Assembly: GCA_900541645.1 (NCBI GenBank)
Contig: UQKQ01000002.1
Location: forward strand, 155,352 to 219,351
Source: an uncultured Collinsella sp.
GTDB taxonomy: Bacteria; Actinomycetota; Coriobacteriia; Coriobacteriales; Coriobacteriaceae
Length of the DNA: 64,000 nt
Direction of reading: 5' to 3'
Position 1 is the first letter of the stretch. Each line of letters starts with the position of its first letter. A program made the position numbers and the translations under genes. Below are positions 45,552 to 53,136 of this stretch, one piece after another. The notes below the pieces were generated by a model. It was not told the DNA's origin and did not search any database. It saw nothing but the letters and a program-made list of their open reading frames with translations.

Positions 45552-46196
45552 CTAATCGCAGGCGATGTCGAGGTTTTTGCCGATGAGGCCTACGTAGCCG
45601 CCTTCGGCTGCCTTGGGGCTGTCGGCGTGGCAGAGAACCCACTTGTCGGCCTTCCAGTAGCAGTAGCTGTCACCGGCGGCAGGCATGTCGGCTGCAGCCT
45701 CGGGGCGCGGGCCGTTGGTGCCCGCCGGCAGCGCCACCATCACCTGGAAGCCGCCGTCGTCGACCATGCACGGCGTGTAGTGGAGAGTGGTGTTGAAGAC
45801 TTCGACGACCGTACCCGCCGGCACGCGGAACGCCTTGACGCACGCGGTGTCGAGCTTGCCGTCCTCGATCTCCCAACGATACGCCACGAGCAGGATAAAG
45901 TCGCGGGCGCCCAGGTTAAACTCGCTGGCGCGATGATACTCCAGGCAGTTGAGACGCGTGTTGTGGCCGTTGCACCAACCGAGCTGGAAGGGACGGCCGC
46001 CAAACATGAGAAAGCCCAGTTTATCGGCATCCTTGACGCCCTCGAGCTCCGGCGCACTTGCTACGTATTTGCTGCCCTCGGGAATGGGTGTGGCAGAGAG
46101 CGCCTCGAGCACGGGCGACGTGAGCTCAGACGGAACGTCATCCCAAACGTTGCCATAGGATTTGAATTCGGAATCGTTGACAGAGTAGATATGCAT
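45552..46196 (-). CDS. DUF4867 family protein (cupin-like)
   Basis: 214 residues from the ATG at 46196 with AGGAG five bases before; a GTG two codons upstream is too close to it. The sequence matches the DUF4867 family seen near sugar-utilisation genes in Firmicutes and Coriobacteriia, likely with a beta-sandwich/cupin fold (AFRVPAGTVVEVFNTTLHYTP, in part). The role is unknown; a sugar isomerase or carbohydrate-binding role is a guess from context (phospho-glucosidase next to it). Confidence 0.8.
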   Translation of the reverse strand: MHIYSVNDSEFKSYGNVWDDVPSELTSPVLEALSATPIPEGSKYVASAPELEGVKDADKLGFLMFGGRPFQLGWCNGHNTRLNCLEYHRASEFNLGARDFILLVAYRWEIEDGKLDTACVKAFRVPAGTVVEVFNTTLHYTPCMVDDGGFQVMVALPAGTNGPRPEAAADMPAAGDSYCYWKADKWVLCHADSPKAAEGGYVGLIGKNLDIACD

Positions 46197-46340
46197 GTTC
46201 ACTCCTGTTCGTAAATGTGACTATACGAACATTCTAGAACAAACATGAGCGATTTTGAACGCTCGTCCCGACCAATCAACAAAAAGGCGCCCCCGCATAA
46301 GCGAAGGCGCCCAATGCGCGCGTTTTGGGCGATAAAGCCC

Positions 46341-46829
46341 TTACGCCTGCTGATAGTGCAGGTGCTTCTCGTCGATATCGGCCAGGTCGCGGTTGAGGTA
46401 ACGGCGCGCGAGCCAGTTCGCCATGGGAAGGTTCTGGTCCAGGTAGTTACCGCACTCCTCGGGAGCGGCACCGGGGACATCGCCCTCAAAGCCGGCGACA
46501 AACTCGAACAGCTCACGCACGAGTGGCAGAATCTCTTCACTCGTCAGCTCACCAAAAACGACGAGGTAAAAGCCCGTACGGCAGCCCATGGGCCCAAAGT
46601 AGACAATGCGGCTCGACCACTCGGCATGATTGCGGAGGAACGTCGCGCCCAGGTGCTCGATGGTGTGGCACTCGGCCGTGTTCATGACCGGCTCTTTGTT
46701 GGGCGTGGTCAGGCGTAGGTCAAAGGTGGTGACGGCGGCACCGGTCGCCGGATCGCGGTCGATGCGGCTCACATACACGCCGGGCTCAAGCAGCAGATGA
46801 TCAACGGAAAAGCTGGCGATGCGCTCCAT
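46341..46829 (-). CDS. luxS: S-ribosylhomocysteine lyase LuxS
   Basis: 162 residues. The metal-binding motif HTIEH (NTAECHTIEHLGATFLRN) and the catalytic cysteine in FGPMGCRTGFY are present. LuxS splits S-ribosylhomocysteine to homocysteine and DPD, the precursor of AI-2, finishing the activated methyl cycle after Pfs (not seen here). GAGAGGATC precedes the ATG. It follows nucleoside hydrolase and ribokinase genes on the same strand, but an inverted repeat separates them. Confidence 0.97.
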   Translation of the reverse strand: MERIASFSVDHLLLEPGVYVSRIDRDPATGAAVTTFDLRLTTPNKEPVMNTAECHTIEHLGATFLRNHAEWSSRIVYFGPMGCRTGFYLVVFGELTSEEILPLVRELFEFVAGFEGDVPGAAPEECGNYLDQNLPMANWLARRYLNRDLADIDEKHLHYQQA

Positions 46830-46852
46830 GGCAGATCCTCTCGATAGTCAAA

Positions 46853-46923
46853 TTGGGACGGGGCTCTTTTAGCTGATTCGAATGGTCGCACTAATCATAC
46901 CAGTCAAAAAAGCCCCGTCCCAA
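46853..46923. repeat. GGGACGGGGCT inverted repeat between luxS and the nucleoside hydrolase gene
   Basis: TTGGGACGGGGCTCTTTT (46853-46870) pairs with AAAAAAGCCCCGTCCCAA (46906-46923), one mismatch, 35-nt loop. It begins 9 nt after the hydrolase stop and on the minus strand ends in TTTTTT, so it can act as its terminator. The same 18-mer occurs at 6135-6152. Confidence 0.75.
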
Positions 46924-46932
46924 AAAGACAAC

Positions 46933-47907
46933 TTAGCCAAGGACACGGGCCATACGCGTCTTGAACTCGGACAGGAAGCGCGGAGCATCCACGGTCAGTG
47001 CCACAAGCGCGCTCTTGTCCGGATCGGACAGGCGGCGCTCATCGCAGATGGTGCGGCCGCGATACTCGCCGAGCAGGTCGACGCGCAGGTTACAGCCGAG
47101 CGCGCCCACGAGCGTGGGGTCAATCGCCACGGCGACGGCAAGCGGATCGTGCAGCGCGCAGCCACCAAGGTAGGGGGCGTTCATCTCGTACGAGCCAATA
47201 TAGTGCTCCACCATGCTCGCAAACGCGCAACCGGCCATGGTGCCCGAGCCCGTCCAGCCGGCAATGTCGCGACGCGTGAGCACCACGCGATGCGTCACGT
47301 CCAGGCCCACCATGGTGAGCTTGCGGCCCGAACGCAGCACGGCGTCGGCCGCCTCGGGATCACTTGCCATGTTGGCCTCGGCGCCCGCGCTCACGTTGCC
47401 GGGCACGGTCAGGGCGCCGCCCATAACCACCACGCGGCCGATAGACATCACCGCTGCCGCATCGCGCTCCAGGGCGAGCGCCAGATTGGAGAGCGGGCCG
47501 GTCGCCACATAGACCAGGTCGGGGCCATAGGTGCGCGCGGCATCGATCAGATAATCGACCGCAGCGTTGCCGTCGGCCGACGTTGCCCCCACCGGCTCAT
47601 AGGGCGACGCGGGCACGCTCGCACCGCCGATGCCGTTCTTGCCGTGGATGAGCGTGGTTGACGCCGGCGGCGTATAGGGCTCGGTCGCCTTAATGGGGCG
47701 GTCGGCACCCAGATACACCGGCACCTCGGGACGACCCAACAGGTCAAGCACCGCCAAGCAGTTATGCGCCGACTGGTCGACGCGCACGTTGCCAAAACAC
47801 GTGGTTATGCCGACGAGCTCCACCTCGGGGCTCGCAACGGCATAGGCGAGCGCCATAGCGTCGTCCACACCCATATCCAGATCAAGGATCAGCTTCTTGG
47901 TTGCCAT
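46933..47907 (-). CDS. Inosine/uridine-preferring nucleoside hydrolase family protein
   Basis: 324 residues of the IU-NH fold. The calcium-binding N-terminal motif reads LILDLDMGVDDAMAL (usually DTDPGxDDA; the acidic residues are kept), with VYVATGPLSNLALAL and the C-terminal ALHDPLAVAVAI (active-site His-Asp). It releases free ribose from nucleosides. The preceding gene is a ribokinase ending 30 nt upstream, which would phosphorylate that ribose, so the pair forms a nucleoside salvage/ribose-use operon. Confidence 0.92.
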   Translation of the reverse strand: MATKKLILDLDMGVDDAMALAYAVASPEVELVGITTCFGNVRVDQSAHNCLAVLDLLGRPEVPVYLGADRPIKATEPYTPPASTTLIHGKNGIGGASVPASPYEPVGATSADGNAAVDYLIDAARTYGPDLVYVATGPLSNLALALERDAAAVMSIGRVVVMGGALTVPGNVSAGAEANMASDPEAADAVLRSGRKLTMVGLDVTHRVVLTRRDIAGWTGSGTMAGCAFASMVEHYIGSYEMNAPYLGGCALHDPLAVAVAIDPTLVGALGCNLRVDLLGEYRGRTICDERRLSDPDKSALVALTVDAPRFLSEFKTRMARVLG

Positions 47908-47937
47908 TGTTCTACTCCGCTTCTCCGTCTTTATCGT

Positions 47938-48900
47938 TTAACCAAACCAATGTTCAACTTCGGCACGCGTGGGAATCGATTGCTGAGCACCCAAGCGCGA
48001 CACCGTCACCGCCGAGGCGCGAGCGCCCGCGGCCATGCACTCAAAGAGCGGCAGGCCCTCCAGACGGGTAGCTGCAAGTGCGCCGATAAACGTATCGCCG
48101 GCCGCCGTGGTGTCGACCACCGAGCTCGAAAGCGCCGGCATGCGCAGCGGCTCACCGTCATCGCCGAGCGTAACCGATCCGGCGCCGCCCAACGTGATGA
48201 CCGCAGCTCCGGCACCCTTGGCGCGCAGGCCATTAAGCGCTTCGGCACAACTCGCGTCATCTGCGGGCAGAATGCCCGTCAGTGCCTGGCATTCGGTCTC
48301 GTTGGGACAGACGAGGTCGACTGCGGGCCACGCACCCGCCGGCAACTCACAGGCAGGCGCCGGATTAAAGACCGTATAGAACCCCAGCTCGTGAGCGCAG
48401 GCAAGCGCCTCGGCCGTCGCCATCAGATCGCATTCGCCCTGGGCGATAAAGACGCTGCCGGCCGCGGGGGCGAGCCCACAGGCATCGCGGTCGAGCTCAT
48501 CGGCCACCAGATAGCGCAGCGCACAGGCCACATCATCGCCCGTAAGCGCATGGTTGGCGCCCGGAGACAGCACGATGCGGTTATCGCTCTCGCAGCGGAT
48601 GATGGTCGCCGTGCCCGTCTCCACGTCGTCGCGCCGCGCCACGAACTCAACGCCCACGCCGGCATCCTGAAGTCCCGCCACCAGCGCATCGCCAAACGCA
48701 TCGCGCCCGACCGCGCCGATCATGCACGTGCGCGCGCCCATGCGCGCAGCTGCCACGGCCTGGTTGGCGCCTTTGCCGCCAGCGTTGGTGATAAACCCGC
48801 TGCCGCCGACGGTCTCGCCCGCACGTGGCATGCGCTCGCACGCCACCGAAAGGTCCATGTTCATACTGCCGAACACCGCAACGATGCCGTTATCTGCCAT
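47938..48900 (-). CDS. rbsK: Ribokinase
   Basis: 320 residues from the ATG at 48900 (GAGGAGG five bases upstream). PfkB family: N-terminal substrate motif GSMNMDLSV and GGKGANQAVAAARMG, C-terminal signature VDTTAAGDTFIGALAA with the catalytic aspartate in AAGDTF. It makes ribose-5-phosphate. It is first in a two-gene unit with the nucleoside hydrolase. Confidence 0.93.
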   Translation of the reverse strand: MADNGIVAVFGSMNMDLSVACERMPRAGETVGGSGFITNAGGKGANQAVAAARMGARTCMIGAVGRDAFGDALVAGLQDAGVGVEFVARRDDVETGTATIIRCESDNRIVLSPGANHALTGDDVACALRYLVADELDRDACGLAPAAGSVFIAQGECDLMATAEALACAHELGFYTVFNPAPACELPAGAWPAVDLVCPNETECQALTGILPADDASCAEALNGLRAKGAGAAVITLGGAGSVTLGDDGEPLRMPALSSSVVDTTAAGDTFIGALAATRLEGLPLFECMAAGARASAVTVSRLGAQQSIPTRAEVEHWFG

Positions 48901-49087
48901 GGAAACCTCCTCGTCTGCGGGCTTTGCACCCACCGTCGACCGTCGATTGTGCGCCTTCGCACCCCCTATAACTTTAGTTCACTTTGATGTGGACGCGCGC
49001 TTGAGGTTGCGCCAGCAGCAAGCATTCACAGGAGCAGGCGGCTACAATGAATATGTGCTGACTATTCTCGTCATTGGATGATTTTTT

Positions 49088-51340
49088 ATGGAACAACTCC
49101 CGCAATCGAGCTCACGCGGCCGACGCCGCACGGCCCAGGCGCAGACTCCGCACGAACGTCCGCAGGGCAAACCCCGCACCAACGAGACACACCGTGGCGC
49201 GGACTCACGTCGTACGCCCGCGTCCTCCAGCAAGTCCGCGCACGCCAGCGCCAACGACGGTGTCTGCTCACCGGCTGCCGACCATCAGACGCCCGCTCGC
49301 CCCAAGTCCCGTTATATCCCCGCCCTCGATGGCCTACGCACACTCGCCGTTGTCGCGGTGGTGCTCTACCACCTCAACCTCACCTGGGCGCAGGGCGGCT
49401 TGCTCGGCGTCACGATTTTCTTTGTGCTTTCGGGCTATCTGATCACGCGCCTGCTGCTCAACGAAGTAGCCAAGACCGGCCGCATCGACCTCAAGAGCTT
49501 CTGGATCCGCCGCATTCGCCGCCTATTCCCCGCCGTGGTAACCGTTGTGGTGGTGACTTGCGCGTTGTGCACCATTTTCAACCACGTGATGCTCACCAAG
49601 ATGCGCCCCGATATCCTGCCGTCGCTGCTATTCTTCAACAACTGGTGGCAGATTGCGCAGGATATTTCGTACTTCAATGCTCTGGGCGACCCCTCGCCGC
49701 TCACGCACTTCTGGTCGCTCGCCATCGAAGAGCAGTTCTATTTGATTTGGCCACCGCTGCTGTTTGCCATGGTGTCCATGCATGTGAGCAAACCCAACAC
49801 GCGCCGTGTGGTCCTAGGGCTCGCAGCGGTATCCGCCCTTGCCATGATGGTGCTCTACAACCCTGCCGCCGACCCCAGCCGCGTGTACTACGGCACGGAT
49901 ACCCGCGTGTTCTCGCTGCTGTTGGGTGCATGGATGGCATTTATCCCCGACCGCGACCTGGCGCCGGTTCGCCTTGCCCATCGCCTGGGACTCGACCGCC
50001 TAGTGAGCGCTGCCAAGCGCGGTAAGCTCGACAAGAACGCCAAGGGTGGGCATGGCGAGCAGACCGATTCCGCAGCCGAGACCGCCCCAGCTCAGCCGAG
50101 TGCGCTCACACGCTTTTGGTCCTCACCTGCGTCCATCGACGTGCTGGGCGTTGTGGGCCTGGTCGGCCTTGCGGCTATGGTCGCGCTCACCAACGGCTAC
50201 ACCGCTTTCCAATATCGCGGAGGCACGCTGCTGTGCTCCATCCTCACGCTCATGGTCATCGCCGCCTGCGTACAGCCCCAGAGCTTGGTCGCGCGCGCTC
50301 TTGCCGCCGAGCCGCTCGTGTGGGTCGGCAAGCGCTCGTACAGTATCTATCTGTGGCACTATCCGCTGCTGCTGCTTATGAACCCGGTCGCCAACATCAA
50401 CGATACGCCCTGGTGGCAGTACATCTTGCAGGTACTTGTGGTGGTCGCCGTGGCAGAGTGCTGCTATCGCTTTATCGAGACTCCGTTTAGGAAAGGCGCC
50501 TTTGGGCGCACCGTTTCCGAGTTCCGCGACGGAACCGCCACGCCCGCAAGCTGGGTGCGTGCGCATATTCCCGTGTGCGCCACTTGCGGCGTCGTGCTGA
50601 TCATTGCCCTAGGAGGCCTCATCTTTGTGCCGGAGACCTCCGCGTTAAGTGGTGAAGGTGCCGAAATCCTCAACAAAGAAGCCAAGAATACCGCACCCAA
50701 AGACCAGCAGGCAGCCGACGACACCGACAAGGACAACGACGGCTTCCCCGACGGATCCTACGACCTGCTGATGATCGGCGACTCCGTGTCGCTGCGCGCC
50801 GTCGATTCCTTTGACGGCGTGTTCCCCCACAGTCACATCGATGCCGAAAAGGGCCGCCAGTTCGATGCAGGCCGCGCAACATTTGAGGGCTATCTCCAAC
50901 AGAACCTTGCCGGCAAGGTCGTGGTCTTTGCACTGGGCACCAATGGTCTGGTAACTGATGACCAGATCGATGCCATCATGGCCGATGCCGGCGACAAGCG
51001 TATCGTCGCGTTTGTGAACACACGCAGTCCGCAGCCGTGGGTGGGTTCCACCAACCAGGCTATCGCAAATGCCGCCACGCGCTACAAGAACGTGCGCGTT
51101 ATCGACTGGTACGGATACAGCGCCAATCGCAACGACCTGTTCGACGGCGACGGCACGCACCTGTCGACTACCGGCGTGACCGAGTACCTCAATCTCATCC
51201 ACGATGCAGTCAAGAAAGACCTGCCCGTGCACCCCGAGGACCACGTTAACGATCCGCAACCGGCAGCCGTCAAGTCCGCCGGCGACGCGCTCGTCAACGC
51301 TCTCGCCTACAAGCCGCACAAGCTCGGCGGCGACAAGTAA
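49088..51340 (+). CDS. OatA-like acyltransferase with SGNH domain
   Basis: 750 residues. A long basic, Ser/Thr/Pro-rich cytoplasmic N-terminus (1-75) precedes the Acyltransferase_3 membrane domain (~78-530; YIPALDGLRTLAVVAVVLYH, FFVLSGYLITRLL, SLAIEEQFYLIWPPLL), then an extracellular SGNH hydrolase-like domain (~585-710) with GDSVSLRA, ALGTNGL and DGTHLS. This is the architecture of peptidoglycan O-acetyltransferase OatA, which gives lysozyme resistance; teichoic acid or polysaccharide acetylation is also possible. Single-gene unit followed by a 16-bp-stem hairpin. Confidence 0.92.
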   Translation: MEQLPQSSSRGRRRTAQAQTPHERPQGKPRTNETHRGADSRRTPASSSKSAHASANDGVCSPAADHQTPARPKSRYIPALDGLRTLAVVAVVLYHLNLTWAQGGLLGVTIFFVLSGYLITRLLLNEVAKTGRIDLKSFWIRRIRRLFPAVVTVVVVTCALCTIFNHVMLTKMRPDILPSLLFFNNWWQIAQDISYFNALGDPSPLTHFWSLAIEEQFYLIWPPLLFAMVSMHVSKPNTRRVVLGLAAVSALAMMVLYNPAADPSRVYYGTDTRVFSLLLGAWMAFIPDRDLAPVRLAHRLGLDRLVSAAKRGKLDKNAKGGHGEQTDSAAETAPAQPSALTRFWSSPASIDVLGVVGLVGLAAMVALTNGYTAFQYRGGTLLCSILTLMVIAACVQPQSLVARALAAEPLVWVGKRSYSIYLWHYPLLLLMNPVANINDTPWWQYILQVLVVVAVAECCYRFIETPFRKGAFGRTVSEFRDGTATPASWVRAHIPVCATCGVVLIIALGGLIFVPETSALSGEGAEILNKEAKNTAPKDQQAADDTDKDNDGFPDGSYDLLMIGDSVSLRAVDSFDGVFPHSHIDAEKGRQFDAGRATFEGYLQQNLAGKVVVFALGTNGLVTDDQIDAIMADAGDKRIVAFVNTRSPQPWVGSTNQAIANAATRYKNVRVIDWYGYSANRNDLFDGDGTHLSTTGVTEYLNLIHDAVKKDLPVHPEDHVNDPQPAAVKSAGDALVNALAYKPHKLGGDK

Positions 51341-51364
51341 CGCGCAGCCAAATCTGCTTACACC

Positions 51365-51400
51365 CGCAGGGGGCGTCGGCCACGGCCGACGCCCCCTGCG
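51365..51400 (+). terminator. Strong hairpin after the acyltransferase gene
   Basis: CGCAGGGGGCGTCGGC (51365-51380) and its complement (51385-51400), 16 bp perfect with a CACG tetraloop. No T-run follows, so termination may be rho-assisted. Confidence 0.6.
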
Positions 51401-51403
51401 GCA

Positions 51404-51450
51404 GTTAGGGACGCTCCTTATGTGCCGGCACTTAGGGACACTCCTGACAC
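51404..51450. repeat. GGGAC-core repeats in tandem
   Basis: TTAGGGACGCTCC and TTAGGGACACTCC around the palindrome GTGCCGGCAC. Same family as 35538-35652. Confidence 0.6.
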
Positions 51451-51554
51451 AGCCGAGGAACGCCCTCCTTGTAACCGAATTCTGGACGCCTCGCCGCCCC
51501 GAGCGTTGTTTCCAAGCCCCAAAATCGCTCTTTTCGAGCCGGCTCCAAGAGGTC

Positions 51555-51783
51555 GTGGGCAAAAAGGGCAAATATGAGTACTGTTACCATTTTAGTAGCA
51601 GGCAAAACCACCCAAAATGACGACCGAGCGACCCCTACAACCCCCGAAAGCAGCCAATCTGACTGGTTTATGGCGTATTGAAGCCAATTTTAATGAACAT
51701 ATTATATGTTATGTTCATTATCTTTTTGAATGTAAATGCTATTCGCTTAGCAGCAGTACTCATATTTGGCATTTTTTGCCCAC
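51555..51783. mobile_element. MITE-like element, copy 2 (229 bp)
   Basis: Termini GTGGGCAAAAAGGGC plus AAATATGAGTACTGT on the left and the inverted form on the right (AGTACTCATATTTGGC then ATTTTTTGCCCAC). The centre is AT-rich (contains AATGAACATA-type inverted repeats) and differs from copy 1 at 23435-23643. No ORF of note; with its neighbours it fills the 525-bp gap 51341-51865. Confidence 0.75.
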
Positions 51784-51811
51784 TGCCATATAACTAACAC
51801 CCTATAGCAGG

Positions 51812-51846
51812 CAAAAAACAGGCCGCAGCCCATCGCTGCGGCCTGT
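51812..51846 (-). terminator. Terminator of the Nramp-related gene
   Basis: On the minus strand ACAGGCCGCAG (51846-51836) pairs perfectly with 51828-51818, followed by TTTTTTGCC. Confidence 0.85.
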
Positions 51847-51865
51847 TCGGAAGCAAAAGCAGTCG

Positions 51866-53128
51866 TTAAGCGCTGTAGCCCATCGCTTGCAGGACAAACA
51901 TGACAACCGTCAGCACCGTAATCACGCCAATGGTCGCCCACGTGAGTACATTCCACACGCGGCCGTTACGGTTGCCGCCCATAATATGGCGATCGGCAGC
52001 GATAACCACCTGGAACACCAGCACTACGGGCAGCAGCACACCGTTAATGACCTGCGAGGTCATCATAATCTGGAACAGGTCGACGCCGGGCATAAGCACC
52101 AGCACGGCAGAGATGCCAATGATGGCCGTAATGATGCCGCGATAGACCGGAGCCTCGTCCCAGCTGCGGTCGGCGCCGCGCTCCCAGCCAAATGCCTCGC
52201 AGATAGCGCTCGACGTAACGCCCGGCAGCACGCAAGCGGCCAAAAAGCTCGCCGCGACCAGACCCGAGGCGAACAGCACCGTGGACCACTGACCGGCGAT
52301 GGGCTCCAGCGCGCGGGCCGCATCGGCAGCGTCGCTAATCTGGACGCCCGCCGGAAACAATACTGTACCGGTCGTGATGATGATAAAGCCGGCGATGATG
52401 TCGGCGGTAATTGAACCGCTCACGGTATCGATGCGCTGCAACACGATATCGTCCTCGCCCGCATTCTTATCGACCACGTTGTTCTGCGCCAAAAAAATCA
52501 TCCACGGCGCAATGGTGGTGCCGATCGTGGCAACTACCAGCGACACGTAGCTGGGGTCGTTTTGAATATTGGGTACGACCAAGTCGACCGCGACCTCGCC
52601 CCAGTTGGGGCCGGCCATAAAGGCGGCAACGATATAGGTCACGAACACGCAGCTCACCAGCAGTAAAATCTTCTCGATGCGCTGGAAACTGCCCGACATG
52701 GTAAGCATCCAAACCAGCAGGGCCACCAATGGCACCGAAATACTCGCCGGCACCCCAAACAGGGCCAGGCCGCTCGCGATACCCGCAAACTCCGAAATGG
52801 TCACGGCTGTATTGGCGATCAGCAGCGCCGCCATGGCCAGCACGCTCCTGCGCACGCCAAAGCGCTCGCGAATGAGCGACGCCAGGCCCTTGCCCGTGAC
52901 GCAGCCGCAACGCGCCGCAGTCTCCTGCGTCACGATGAGCAGCACGGTCATGACGGGAAGCATCCAGAGCATCTTGTAGCCATAGCTGGCGCCGGCGCTG
53001 GAATACGTGGCGATGCCGCCGGCGTCATTACCCGAAAGCGCCGCCAACAGACCGGGGCCCATGGCGCCAAAGATGGCCGCAATGGTCAGCTTTTGTTTGG
53101 TGCTCGCCTTTTGCTTCGTGTTTTGCAC
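51866..53128 (-). CDS. Nramp-related transporter, probably Mg2+ (NRMT type)
   Basis: 420 residues from a GTG at 53128 with AGGTGG before it; eleven or so transmembrane helices. The Nramp fold is recognisable (GPGLLAALSG at the first helix), but the metal-site motifs are changed: DPGN is replaced by SGNDAGG (residues ~32-38) and the MPH of helix 6 by APW (TIAPW, ~205-209). Loss of that methionine is the mark of Nramp-related Mg2+ transporters, one of which was characterised from Eggerthella lenta, a related genus. It lies 8 nt behind an MgtE-like gene, which supports magnesium. Substrate is inference. Confidence 0.85.
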   Translation of the reverse strand: MQNTKQKASTKQKLTIAAIFGAMGPGLLAALSGNDAGGIATYSSAGASYGYKMLWMLPVMTVLLIVTQETAARCGCVTGKGLASLIRERFGVRRSVLAMAALLIANTAVTISEFAGIASGLALFGVPASISVPLVALLVWMLTMSGSFQRIEKILLLVSCVFVTYIVAAFMAGPNWGEVAVDLVVPNIQNDPSYVSLVVATIGTTIAPWMIFLAQNNVVDKNAGEDDIVLQRIDTVSGSITADIIAGFIIITTGTVLFPAGVQISDAADAARALEPIAGQWSTVLFASGLVAASFLAACVLPGVTSSAICEAFGWERGADRSWDEAPVYRGIITAIIGISAVLVLMPGVDLFQIMMTSQVINGVLLPVVLVFQVVIAADRHIMGGNRNGRVWNVLTWATIGVITVLTVVMFVLQAMGYSA

Positions 53129-53136
53129 GCGACCAC

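Noticed and set aside
46341..46829. luxS as evidence for AI-2 quorum sensing
   Set aside because: No AI-2 receptor or exporter is visible; the gene may serve only methyl-cycle recycling.
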